DNA of 64,000 nt from Rhodosporidiobolus odoratus (taxonomy: Eukaryota; Basidiomycota; Microbotryomycetes; Sporidiobolales; Sporidiobolaceae): NCBI GenBank assembly GCA_034387635.1, contig JAOANU010000001.1, forward strand, positions 248,001 to 312,000, read 5' to 3'. Position numbers and translations under genes: made by a program. The number at the start of each line of letters is the position of its first letter. The first letter of the stretch is position 1. This document shows, piece after piece, positions 43,540 to 55,084 of this stretch. A model generated the notes under the pieces. The model worked only from the letters and a program-made list of their open reading frames with translations. It searched no databases and was not told the origin of the DNA.

Positions 43540-45772
43540 ATGCCTGTTCCGACGAGTACAATGAACACACTCGTGCTCAAGCCTTACGAAGGTAGTCATG
43601 GATTTGGGGTAGAGGTGTGTTCTTTTCTTCTTCTGACGGGAAATTGCATCAGGTGCAGGTTGACAGCCCCAGTATTGACTGCTTTTGACAGGCTTCAGGC
43701 ATCGACATCAATACGATCACGGACGAACAGTTCAAGGAGCTAGAAAGGGCGGTCTACGAGTACTCTGTACGCCTTTCTTCTTCTTCCTTTGTTCTGCACG
43801 CTTCGCTTTGCTCATGCTTCCCGCATGGTCTCTTCCGATCGCTCGGAACAACCATCCGCTGACGCAAGATGTTCCGGGCAGGTTGTCGTCCTGAAAGGCC
43901 AGAAGGACCTCCAGCCGCCGGCGCAACAGCGCTTGGGCGTGCTGTTTGATCCGGAGACTCCTGCTGATCTTGGACATGTGAGTGTTTCTCCCGAGCCATT
44001 CTAATCAGCCGTGTCACCGTATATACGGGGACCCAGGTGCTCAAGTCCTCTTGAAATTTGCCGCATGTCGTGACCGATGCTGATGAATCTATCTCTTCAT
44101 CTCCAGATGGAACACGTCCGGTAGGCTTCTTCTTTCTCTTTCCCCTACTTTAGTATTTAAACACAAGGAACTGGCTGCAGTGCCCGTACCACCATCTTCG
44201 GCGCTGGTTCCAAGGATGAAAAACCTCACCTGGCCGGAGCTCGACTAGTCAACATCAACGGTGCCGGAAGCTTCAAGGCTGGGCACTATGGCGTACCTCA
44301 CGACTTCACCCTGAATCCCCTCAATTCGAAGGGGTTTCACAAGGTTGAGCTCACGGAGGAAGAAATCGAAGAGGGTCATGTTCGTTTTCAGGTGCGCGGG
44401 TTCACCCTTCTGCCAACGTTGGCGTTGCTGACATCTGTGTGTGTCTTGTCCCTGAACCATCGATACGCCTCTTGCAGCGCTGGCACATTGACTGGCCGGC
44501 GCAGAAAGGGAAGAATCCAGCACCCTGTACCACGATTTGGGCTCATACCCTTCCTTCCGCCGAGCCTGTTACCGTTCACTGGTACACCGCTCCTGCTCCC
44601 CTTCCGTCTGAAGATCCTGACGACCTGCTTGGACAGGGATGACGGTTCCGGTTTCACCATGTCCACCCGTCCCGGCTCTACCGCCTTTTTCAGCGCTGAA
44701 AGGCTGTACAGTTCCCTCTCGCCCGAGCAGAAAACGTGGGCTGACAACACCCTCATCGAGTACCCGCCTTCGCCTTACGAACGCTTGAAAGGCGCCAAGG
44801 CTGATGGGTTGGGACTGAGGATGTTTGATGAGGGAAATGAGACGCCGTTGGAGGATTGTCAGGATTCGGATCCGAAGAATGCGTTGGTTTGTCCGCTTGG
44901 TACGTCGCAGTACACGCCTCGCTACTATACCTATTCTGGCTTTCGTTTTTCCCCGCCCCGACTCCGCGCAACCTTTCACGCCTGCCCACTTCTCGCTTCT
45001 TGGCTCAATAGTCTTTGACTGCCCAGCCGCACCTATACTTATATTCATATTTTGGCAGTCTGGATTAACCCTATCACTGGTCGCCGCGCTCTCCAACCTC
45101 ACGCCATCATCGCCTGGAAACTTCACGTCCGCTCCTCTCCAGACGAGGACTACGAGATCATCGACGATCTACCTACCGTTCGCAAACTGCTCGATGAGCT
45201 TCAGAGGCCGTTCATTACACCTGAGAATGTTTGGTTCGCTCCTACTGAGGAGGGGGGTTAGTCATTTTACTTCCGACTCAGGATTAAGTAGATGTCGGAC
45301 GCTCATGGGCTTGGGTCATCTCTTTCGATCAGATCTACTCCTTTTCCACAATCGCGGCGTGAGGCATTCGGCTGTTGAGTACCCGTCGTCGTGCGTTGTG
45401 GTCCTGCCTTCTATTCGGGGGGGGGGGGGAACTGTGCTAACTCGGGTGACGGTTTCCTCTTTTTCTTCTCAGTCGCGGTCCTCGCCTGCTCCACCAGCTC
45501 CAGCTCGTGGTAAGCCATTTTATTCCTCCTTATACCTTTAACCATCCGCTCGTGACCATAGTTGTAGTCGCTCAGCAGCGTCACCACCAGCAGAAGACTG
45601 ACATCTCGCTCTCTCGCTTGTTCTTCACCAGGCCTCCGACGACCCTTGGGCACCTAAACGCATCCCTGGACAGCCGTACTACCTCGACAAGCTGTCCAAG
45701 TCCGCAGTCGATCCCAGCCATAAAGGAGTGGCAGACACGGTGACCCCGGCGCTCGTTGCGGCAGCCGCTTAG
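43540..45772 (+). CDS. TauD/TfdA-family 2-oxoglutarate Fe(II) dioxygenase, XanA-like
   Basis: This family couples oxidation of a small substrate to decarboxylation of 2-oxoglutarate. Text by exon: MNTLVLKPYEGSHGFGVEAS, then GIDINTITDEQFKELERAV, VVVLKGQKDLQPPAQQRLG, a 14-nt exon (MEHVR), and FQRWHIDWPAQKGKNPAP with the metal motif HID. Then W-DDGSGFTMSTRPGS, TAFFSAERLYSSLSPEQ, VWINPITGRRALQPHA, LLDELQRPFITPENVWFAP, and LLLFHNRGVRHSAVEYP with the distal His and the Arg for 2-oxoglutarate. It ends DPWAPKRIPGQPYYLDKL and AAAA, TAG 45770-45772. About 11 introns. The order of motifs resembles fungal xanthine dioxygenase (XanA) more than taurine dioxygenase, so purine use is possible. That is inference from memory of the family. 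Confidence 0.85.
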
Positions 45773-46365
45773 CATTGAGATGGGTAGAGGTTAGAACGGG
45801 GGCCAAATCGGGAAGGATGAATCGGTATTTGTTGCTATGCTTTCCGTCCAGTGTCTGTACCGGATTGTGATATCTCTGCTCGCATGGGTAGTAACGTTAC
45901 TGCAAGCAGAGGGAGTCGATTATTGAGGGAGATTTGAGAAGGTCGAGGCTTTCATGTTGACGGCGAAGGTGCGAGATAAAGGCAGACTCGTCGGGAAAGC
46001 GAGACATATAGTCTGTAGGAGGCCGTGTGAGGCCAACCAAGAGAAGTGGTAAGGTTATTTGGGTGGAGCGCGGATCTTCACCCGCCGTTCTGTGCGAAGT
46101 TCGTGCGAGGTGTGAGAAGAATGTACCCAGTATGCACGCTGCGGGTAGCTAGCTTATGGGGGTCCAGCGATAGACCGGTGCAAGCTCCAAGTCAAGCCCT
46201 GACTCGCTGCGTACCAACGCCGTCTAAAGCGAAGGCCCGGATCCTGTCGAGACTAGGTGATCGAGCCGAAGCAACGCTGACGGACTCTGCTTGGTGGCGG
46301 TCAAAGGGGCTTGATACCGTCAACATTCGCACCCCCACTCTCCCCCTCGCAAACTACGGGAATCC
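45773..46365. other. convergent intergenic region, dioxygenase / TRF4
   Basis: No gene-like frame beyond short open pieces. It presumably contains both 3' ends. Confidence 0.5.
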
Positions 46366-49300
46366 TCATTCCTTCGGTCCCTTCTTTCCCCAAAACTCGA
46401 TCCTCTTCCTCCGCTTCGCCTCCTTCTCCCCTTCTTCCTTTTCCGCCCGCTTCCCCTTCCCCTTTCCCTTCCCCTCGACCGGCAATGTAGCTGCAGCAGG
46501 GGGAGGAGGAGGAGGAGGAGGAGGAGAAGGAGGAGCCTCGACCTTGACCCTCTTCCTGGCCGCCGCCCCGTGGGGTACTAACTCCGCTTCAACTTCCTCC
46601 GAGCTACCCTCCCCCTCGTCGACCGAAGAAGAGACGTTGGACGAAGCCCGACCAATGCGGTCATAGTGGACGAAGTCGCCTCCAGTCCCTCCGAGAATGA
46701 CATCCCCATCGTCGTCTTCGACATCTTCCTCGTCGTCTGAAGAGTTGGAAGAGGCTGAGGTGAAGGCGTCTCCTCCTGTTGTTGTCGTGGTCGAGGTATG
46801 TTGCTGCGTGCTTTTGGCCGGTCGAGCGATAGCGGGTATTCCCAGCGAGTATCGAGATTCCTCCGGATCATCTTCCTCCATTGACTGATCAGCCGCCGCC
46901 GCGACGGAAGGTTGCCAGGCCGACCTCCCAGACCCTACGGTGTCGATGACGAATCCACCAGTGTCTGACTCGTCATTTCCCTCATCATCATCGTGCGGTG
47001 CGAGTCCCTCCAAACTTGCCGCCTTGCCCTTAGCTTCCTCAACCGCTTCCTGACCCACCAACGGCGTAACCTTGACCACCTCCCTCTCCTCCCCCTCCCC
47101 TTTTCTCTCAGCCACAGCAAGACCATCCTTACCTAAAATCCTCTCCCTCTTCTTCCTCTCCTTCCTCTCCCTCCTCTCCTCTTTCTCCTCCATCCGTCTC
47201 TCCAACCTAGCCACCGTCCTTTCCTTCTTCTTCCTCTCCTTCTCCTCTTTCCTGATCCTCTTCTGTTCCTTCTTACCCCCTTCCAACCCTCCTCCGGTAG
47301 ACCCATCTCCAGCCGCCGCGCTACGTTTCAGTAACCGTTGCAAGACTCCATCGGAATGGAGACGGGTGTTGGCATCTCGAGCTTCGACCCCGGCGCGGGT
47401 CATACCGATTATTGAGCCTAGAATGGATTGTTGCGTCGCAGAGGGCGCGGAAGAATCAGCGTTGGGGAGGGAGGTGGATGAGAGAGATGGGGCGGCGGCG
47501 GAGGAGGAGGAAAAGGAGGATGCTGGACGGGAAGAGCGTGAAGAAGCCGATGATGAGGGAGTGGAGAGGAGGGATTGGCGGTAAAGGAGGGTAGCGGTCA
47601 AGGTGTCGAACCCTCCGGCGAGGGTCTGACGGACACGAATGATGGCGTGGGATCCGCCAGAGACGTCGTTCTCTGCTCACAGGAGATATCACGATCAGTC
47701 GCTGGAGCAAGGTAAAGTGAAAGTGGCGGAAACCAGAATCCTGAACGTACGGGGATCATTCGGATCTTCAATACTCAGCAGATACGGTTGCTGAGCCCTG
47801 TACCACCCCTTGTCGTGTTTGTTGTAGTACCCGCCTCTTCCTCGCAGGGTAATGCCCGCTTCGTCATAGTTGAAGTGTTTGCCGTACAGCTCGAGCAGTT
47901 CGACGAAGAGGAGACCGAGGTTTCGATTTGGGTTTAGGTGAGAGGATTGGATACGGGGGTGAAGCTACGTAGTGAAGGGGTCGAGGGAATGAGTCCGTCA
48001 GTCGTGTTATGAGGTAGAGGGTGGAAATGGAGGCGGGGCGAAGTGAGAAGTATGTCGAGGGGGTATCAGAGGAGGATAGGCGAGAAACGACAGACGTACC
48101 TGCAGGAAACTGACCACCATGCAGATGATACTATAACTTCCCAATCCACCCGTGAAAACCTCGTTCATCCCCCTTTGCGCCAAGAACGCCTTGACGAGCA
48201 AAACCAGACTCCTCGCCACGCCATAATCAACAGGATGGGCCCCGTCCTCCCCTTCCTCCCCTTCCTCTTCGTCAGACGAGTCAGCCTGATCAGCCGCCTG
48301 CCTCTTTCCTTTTCCCTTCTTCGCTCCCTTCCTACTCACACTCGCACTAAACGCCGGCGTCGAAGCCCTCGATGACTTGGCCGACGACGTCCTACTCCCC
48401 GCCTCCAACCCGGGCTCAACATACCCCGGCTCCCTAAAGCTAAAATCCTCCAACATCCCTCTAACCCTAACCGCCGCATCCACTCCATTCTTCTGATTGA
48501 CGCTCAAGTCGACCGAGAACCCCCCGAACCGGGTCGTGAATTTTACGATGGGAACTCGGGCTTTGGCGATTACTACGAGGGAGGAAGGGTTGGCGAGGGA
48601 GGAGGTTAGGAGGAGAGAGGCGAGGCGGTGGAGGAGGGAGGAGGAGGGTTTGAGGGGCGGAGCGGGGAGGGAGGGACTGAGGAGGACTAGATCGATATCG
48701 CTGTAAGACGGTCGCGGCAATCGACAGAGGACAGAGTAGGGTCAGTCAGGCCGGATCAACGCAGTAGGCAGAAGAAGGGAAACAACGTACCCGCCGGGCA
48801 AGTACAGTCCAGTACCAACACTACCGAAGCACTGCACGTCCGCGTCCGGGTATTTGCTCTTGATGGTTCTTCGGATGAGCTCGATTGTCCATAGTCGGAG
48901 TTCGTGCTCGATTGGGGAGGGCGAGATGTAGGTGATGAAGGAACGGGTTTCGGCGTTGAGCCTGCAAACAATGACTTTTTAGCGCGGGCACCTCTTGACG
49001 AGTAAGAGCAGGCCAAGCGAAGCAAGCCGCCTGCCTCGGCAGTAGACAAGGAGGGTAGAAAGGAAAGAAACCGAGGAAGCGTACATGTCGATCGCAGTCT
49101 CGCACTTGTCCCACTCAACGCCCGGGTCATCACACCAAGGTGTACTCCTCCCCTTCTCCCTGTTTCTCAACCTCCTCGTCCCTGCCTCATCCTCGTCCCT
49201 GTCCTCCATTTTTCTCTTTCCTCTGCGTCCTCCATCTCTCGGCGTCCCTCTTCCGCCTGGTCCGCTCCCTCTCGATGGTTCCGGTTCCGGCGAGGGCGAA

Positions 49301-49611
49301 GGAGAAGCGCCGAACGAGATAAAGTCTTGTTGCTGTTCAAACTGGGCTTTCGAAGACGAGTCGCGAGGGTCGACTGCCATAGTCATTTTGGCGGAAGAGG
49401 CTGAGGCTGAGGCGGCGGCGTTCTTGGCTGCTGACTGAAGTAACTTGTTACTACTGCTGTTGGTGGACTTGATTGTCGGTGTGGCTGTTGGTCTGGTATA
49501 GGATCCTTTGATCTGTAATGCTGGAGTCGATGGTTGAGATTGTAAAGTTGAGAATGGTGAAGGCGAACGCTTTCGATGGGCTTGCTTGCGGTTCGATGGT
49601 GTAGCTGCCAT
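46366..49611 (-). CDS. TRF4: TRF4/TRF5-type non-canonical poly(A) polymerase (TRAMP complex)
   Basis: The enzyme adds short oligo(A) tails to aberrant nuclear RNAs and hands them to the exosome with Air1/2 and Mtr4. The N-terminus (ATG 49611, MAATPSNRKQAHRKR) is basic and Ser-rich. The catalytic domain begins with CDDPGVEWDKCETAI, FITYISPSPIEHELRLWTIE and VQCFGSVGTGLYLPGGDIDL, which has the GS loop and the DxD pair; the third Asp is in GFSVDLSVNQKNG. A Ser/Glu-rich insertion (SKSSRASTPAFSAS) interrupts it. Then come SLVLLVKAFLAQRGMNEVF and GLGSYSIICMVVSFLQ (PAP/25A-associated part), GLLFVELLELYGKHFNYDEA and LLSIEDPNDP. The C-terminus is long, Lys/Glu-rich, and includes eight Pro in a row from a GGA repeat near 46500-46530. 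About 950 residues. TRF4 versus TRF5 cannot be separated here. Confidence 0.93.
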
Positions 49612-49897
49612 GTTATCCGGCCAGACTAGCAGCAGGAGCGGGTGTACGCGTGTAATGTCGACGACCAGGGAAGCGTTAGCAGCATCAGTGCTATGCGGAA
49701 TACAAATTCGAGGTTGACCCTTTTTTGTAAGCCTGTCTCGACTACTCAGACAGACTCTATCGCACGGCTGTCAAGGCCGATCGGTACAGCACGCGCTATA
49801 CGACGCCGAATCTGCACGTCTTTCAACCAGGGTCAAACCCCTCCCTGCGCCTCTCCCGCTCCAGCCACCTCCTCCTCCCACTCTGCCCCACCTCTCT
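49612..49897. promoter_or_regulatory. divergent promoter region, TRF4 / orphan gene
   Basis: Short gap between two start codons; no other features seen. Confidence 0.4.
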
Positions 49898-51039
49898 ATG
49901 GTGCCACTCGCCTTGACGAGCATCAGTTCCATCATCTTTGGGAGTTCCCAGGTGGTACAGCAGCCTCCACCAGCACCTGTGCCCTCCCTCATTCCACCCT
50001 ATCTTCAGGACCAGCTAGTCGAATGCCGCCGCTGCTATGACGACAGCAAACAAAACCGCAATCAGCTCAAGTTCTCAGGCGAACTGTCCAAAGCGTTCTA
50101 TGCCACTGGGTCCGAGCACCCCAAGCATGTCGAGGAATACTACCGGCGCGTCGCAGAACTAGAAGAGCTTGATAGGCAGCTGATGGGACACGGCGAAGTG
50201 GACGAGAGCGTCAAGCATGAGCGCAAGAGGAAAGTTGTTGAGATACGTGAACACTGGCGACGCTTTGCAGGTGCGTTTACGCTGCATTGAGTCGCTTTCC
50301 CCCGCGTACTGGCTGACCTGCTGTCTCGTCTTCCGTTACTCAACATCTGGGTACGGCCGATACAGCGCTCGGGGCCACATATTCTGGTTTCTATTACACC
50401 GTGCTGCAGCAAGGGTTCGACATTGCGGCGATTGATTCTGCACTTGCTCGGCACCAGACCGACCTGATCTCGGCTGGTCAGCTTGTGCAAGAACTGAAGG
50501 AGATGAGGAATAAGGAGCAGGAGCTTGAAGGCGAAAGTACGTCTATCTGCCTTCCTCGTTCTCATCCTGTATCGAGTCAAGCCTGAACAGACTTGTGTGA
50601 TGGTTTCCGATCTCACTCGCGCTTGGCTGAAATAGGTCGTCGGTCAGCCCCGTCCCCTCATGCGCTCCCCAATCCTCCCACCACCTTGTCCCCCGAGGTC
50701 AACAATGAGCTGTCATCCACGTCGTCTTCGTGTGTCGAAGACTCTCGCGTCCGTGCTCATAACGGCGCGCATTCGGGCGATCTCCTTGAAAGGCCACGCG
50801 CTGTGTCAATCCGGATGTCCCGGAGCGCCTTCGCTGGCAGCACCTCATCACCTCCGCCATCGCATCCCTCCAACCCTGATCCATGCGGCGACGACCGACC
50901 GGTGCCCGCGGACCCATCGGTTCCTGCGTTGGCGCCGTCATCTGACTTCCTTGCCCCGCTTCTTGTTGTTTCCGAAATGGTCTCGGCACCTGTACGACGG
51001 ACAGCATGGCGTGTCAAGGCGGATCCACGGCTGGGTTAA
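49898..51039 (+). CDS. orphan protein with a charged coiled-coil middle
   Basis: Three exons fit: 49898-50270, 50366-50536 and 50636-51039, giving 315 residues. All junctions are phase 1 with GTGCGT and GTACGT donors. The N-terminus is MVPLALTSISSIIFG, mildly hydrophobic, then Pro-rich. The middle is helical and charged: CRRCYDDSKQNRNQLKFSG, VEEYYRRVAELEELDRQL, KHERKRKVVEIREHWRRF. Exon 2 holds the most ordered-looking part, ALGATYSGFYYTVLQQGFDI and QTDLISAGQLVQELKEMRNK. Exon 3 is Ser/Pro-rich and looks disordered. I know no family for it. A start further upstream is possible, since the frame before 49898 is short but open. It could be a small scaffold or mitochondrial protein; nothing proves either. 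Confidence 0.65.
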
Positions 51040-51334
51040 GCAGGGAATGAGAAATGGAGGATAGGGAGATGCTGCGTTTTCTGCGACCAAGCTTGTTGCA
51101 TGCTGAGCAAGCTCCGACGTACTTTCTGGCTTATCTTGTTGCTGTAATCTTATCGGGGTTGCTCTCGTTTTGTGTCGAGTCTAGAGCGGAGCTAGCAATC
51201 CACATACAGTAAACACCTAGAACAACAATCAATCAGGAAAGACCAAACGTTGACTTTGACAATCAAATTCTCCAATATCACCTACGCGCTCTCACCTTTC
51301 GCCACTTTCTCGCTCGTCTCGTATCTCTACAAGC
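51040..51334. other. intergenic, orphan gene to RAD7
   Basis: Short AT-richer gap just before the RAD7 ATG. Nothing else seen. Confidence 0.4.
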
Positions 51335-54300
51335 ATGGCACCTCGACGTCGTACCAGTCTCAACAACGCCGACAACGCCAACAATGGCAGAGTCTACGGG
51401 CCGAGGTGCGCCTTCCCCTCCTCCTGCCATGACATCCGGTTTCTGGTTCGACACAGAGACAGCGCGGAGAAAGCCAGTTCTGCAGCACAAGAACTCTCAG
51501 GGAAGTGAGCGAGCGAGACTAGACTGGGCAAGGGAGAACCCGAACGCAGCCAGCCGCCGGATTACTGTGGGTGTGGCGCTTCGACCGTAAAGCGGGTAGG
51601 CGGTGCTTCCGAGACAGGCAGCGAGGGGTCGCGGTTGGTGCGATGCGCTTCGCTCTATGATGGCGGCCCGGCACGCCTAGCGATTCCAGGAGCGGCGCTC
51701 GTGCTAGCCGAGGACGAGGAAAAGTAATCCGAGAAAGCAATAGCATGTCGCTTCAAATTTCTGCGGCAGCTATTCTCAGCCGCAGGATGTTTGTTACGGC
51801 GTCCTGCTCGCGCCGCGCAGATCTCCACCTCCCTCCAAATCGCTGAGAGACCAATGATTGTGCTAACTTGCACTCTCCTTTTTCTTCCGCAGATCTGCCT
51901 TGACTTCCTTCTTGCGGGTAAGCTAGCCTGCTTCCCTCCGGTCGACACGCACTCACTTCCTGCTTTCCGATTGACAGGAGCAAGGTATCACTGGACCAGG
52001 CGCGAACCTCACCTACGTAAACCGGCGTCAAGGAACGCTACAACGCACCCCTTCAACGCCCGCCGACGATGCGAACGGCGACGATAGCGCGATGGCGGAC
52101 GTCTCCCTCCGTGTTGATGATGAAGACGGTACCGCCGAATCAGGCAATGCAGTCGCCGGTCCCTCTGGTTCTAATTCGTCAGCCCGCACACCGGCCTCGA
52201 GCCACGCCCACGCTGAAGCCGGTCCTTCAAGCTCAGCTACTTCGCCGGCGTCAAAACGCAAAGGTAGACCCCTCACCGCCGCTCAGGCCAAGAAGGCTAA
52301 AGCTGCCGCGGCGGAGAAAGAGGGCGAAGGCGATTTTACACTAGCTGGGAAAAACATGCCTGCGCCTAAGAAGGCTAGGTACGAGAATCGAATGCCGGGG
52401 GCGATCAAGGTCTGTGCGGAATGCGGAAAGAAGTTTACGGTTTCAAAGGTGCGCCCGACATTGTTCTCCTCTGTTCTCACTAGGCCGTACTTTCACCCAT
52501 TTTTTTCTTTCATCCTCTGACTTTGGTCCGCTTCAATAGTACACGGCCTCAAACCCCAAAGGACCGGGTCTCCTGTGCGCTCCTTGCACCTCCGAAAGCA
52601 TTGAAGATCGCGCAACCTTCCCCTCTGTCCCAAAGGGTAAAGCTGCACCGAAGAAGAAGAAGGCCGAGAAGGCGATCAAGGAGGAACAATACACTGCGGT
52701 CAGGACACTACAACAGACCTGTTTGCAGGTTCGTCCCGCTTGGTTCATCTCCCTCTTTCGCGTTACCTAACATATTTCAAACGGCCCATGCGATAGATCA
52801 TTGCTTCAGCTCTATCGAAGTCGTCCGGTATAGAAGAAGGAGCTTTCTCCTACCTCGGTCCGAAGAACCTCGACAAACTCGCCAAGATCGTGTCCAAGAA
52901 CCGCGCGCTCGATGGGGAGAATATGAGGCTTTTCTTGGAGGTGGGTCATCGAGAGGTCAGGTTGTTTGACTGCACGAGTGCGTCACCCTCTCTCTCTCTC
53001 TCCTCATATGATCACATTGAGCTTCGCCGATACAAGACGTTATGGGCCGCGCGCAGACATTACCGACACTTCCCTCGCGCTCATCTCGACGTTCTGCCCA
53101 CACCTCATATCCCTCACCCTCCTCTTCTGCGGGAGGCTCGACGACGACGTCCTCGAAGCGTGGCTCCCGGCTCTCTCTGCTCGAGAGACTGCAGATGACG
53201 GCGAAGGAGCAGTGGCAACGGCGGCACCGGGCAGAAAAGGGCTCAAAGAGTTAAAACACCTCACCCTGTATGCGCCTTACCTCGTTACGGGGAAGAAATG
53301 GGTAGAGTTCTTTGAGAGGAGGGGAAAGGATAAGAAGACGGAGGAGTTCGAAACGTTCAGGGTGAGGATGAGTGCTCGTGGGTTATCCCTCCTTCGTTTA
53401 ACCCGTCCATCGGCGTTTGCTCATCGTTCCCTCGACTCTGCATACGCAGGTTTCACAGACGTTTCTCTCTCCGCCCTCGTCCGCTGTAACCCACATGTGC
53501 AGAACCTCCAATTGAGCGAAATCGGCAAACTGACGGGCGATTCGCTCAAGCTGCTTTACCCGCTAGGTGCGAACAATGCCCTCACTAGCCTTGATCTGAG
53601 TCGGCTGGGGACGCCGCAAGGAACGGTTCTGGAGGATGAGGAGGTGATTGCGTTGTTGAAGGAGGTGGGAAAGGGGTTGGGGGAGTTGGTGCTTGATGGT
53701 ACGTTCCATTCCGTCACAATTCCGAACGGCAAACCAGTCCACTCACACGCTACCTTGATGCAGGCAATACCCAACTGACCTGTAACATCCTAACGGAAGG
53801 CATCGCCCCTCACTGCCGCTCTCTCACCTCCCTCTCCCTGTCCAATCTCCCCCTTCTAACCGCACCCGACCTCGCCTCTCTTTTCCACTCCAGAACGAAT
53901 TGGTCGCCCTCCGGTCTTTCCATCCTAAACCTCCACCGCGCCCACGAAGCCCTCACTCCTTCCTCCCTCACCGCCTTGTTGAACCACTCCGGAAAGAGTC
54001 TCAAACACCTAAACCTCCATTCCTGCGATGAGTTACTCCCCGAAAGTTTGGAGGAATTGGCGGAGAAAGCTAGCGGGTTGGAAGTGTTGGATGTTAGTTT
54101 CGTTAGGGCGGTGGATAATTTCGTCGTCAAGACTTTGTTGGACAACTGTGACGGGTTGAGGGTTCTGTTTGTGCACGGGAACAACAGGGTTACATCGGAT
54201 GTGCCGCGTAGGGTGCGTGTTCTTTCTTCCTTCCCGATTCGCCTTCCCCTCTCCTTCTTCCTCTTCCCCTTTCTTTACCGCCCCCCACTCCGTTTCTTCC

Positions 54301-54433
54301 GCTTCGATCTCGCTCGACTATGGCTCAATTGCTGGCTGACTCGAGATTGTGTCCAAAGGCGGGCGTCCAGTTACGCGGTCTCGAAAATGCAGTCCATAGC
54401 GAAATCCCGGCGGGGATGAGGTGGGATTACTGA
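51335..54433 (+). CDS. RAD7: RAD7, leucine-rich-repeat subunit for global-genome nucleotide excision repair
   Basis: With Rad16, Rad7 recognises UV lesions in non-transcribed chromatin and acts in an Elongin-type ubiquitin ligase. Exon 1 (51335-51405, MAPRRRTSLNNADN to YGP) is followed by a 487-nt intron, long for this window. The next exons give RSALTSFLR and EQGITGPGANLTYVNRR, the usual Rad7 start region. A Ser/Ala-rich acidic stretch and a basic patch (KRKGRPLTAAQAKKAKAAA) precede MPGAIKVCAECGKKFTVSK, a zinc-finger-like CxxC, with its partner GLLCAPCTSES in the next exon. Leucine-rich repeats follow: FCPHLISLTLLFCGRL, LKHLTLYAPYL, CNPHVQNLQLSEIGKL, ALTSLDLSRLG, SLKHLNLHSCDELLPESL, LEVLDVSFVRAV, LRVLFVHGNNRV. 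It ends GMRWDY, TGA 54431-54433. The identification is firm. Confidence 0.93.
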
Positions 54434-55084
54434 GCGGTTCCTAACCAACCTCTACCTCGGACATACGTCTTCCCCCCCCCCTCCCTCGACACCTTCATCG
54501 ATGAGCGTGGTCCGTTCCAGGGAAAGAAGGAGAGGCCGGCCTGCGACTCGACTTTCCTTCTTTTTTCCCTGCCAGTCTTCCCTTTCTTTCCCCCTCGTCT
54601 GTCGCTTCTGGTCCGTTCCGCTTCCTTCGCTGTAGCTAGTTGTTCTTCGATTCTGTCACACGCAACGGTTCGGACACGCCTGGTTCCGTCGTCACAGTGA
54701 TGCAGAACAAAGTGTCTATTTTACCCACTTCCACATCCAGTCGGTATGCACAACTACAAAACCAGATGAACCCCCAGATGCGAAATACGGAAGATACGAA
54801 AAGAAGGGAACGAAAGAATGAATGGGCGATTGTTTGGAATGATACCGAGATCATGATTAAAAGATTGTATGAAACCAGTGAAGGAGGAAAATAACGTTAT
54901 GTAGGAGGGGTTTGGGACGGATAGGTAGGTGAGTTGGAAAAAGGATGAATGGATGAATGGATGAATGGACCGTAGCAGGCGCCGGTTATCGCGGCGAGTA
55001 GAACGACCCGAAGAAGAAGAAGAAAAAGAAAAACGGCCGAAGGTGGGGATGACTACCTGCGAGAATGCTCCCACCACTGAAGAC
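54434..55084. other. convergent intergenic region, RAD7 / homeodomain gene
   Basis: Pyrimidine-rich, then a tandem GGATGAAT repeat at 54943-54968. A 75-codon AT-rich frame at 54640-54894 has no gene features. Confidence 0.5.
54943..54968. repeat. GGATGAAT octamer, three copies
   Basis: Three tandem copies of GGATGAAT plus GG in the 3' flank of the homeodomain gene. Confidence 0.85.
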
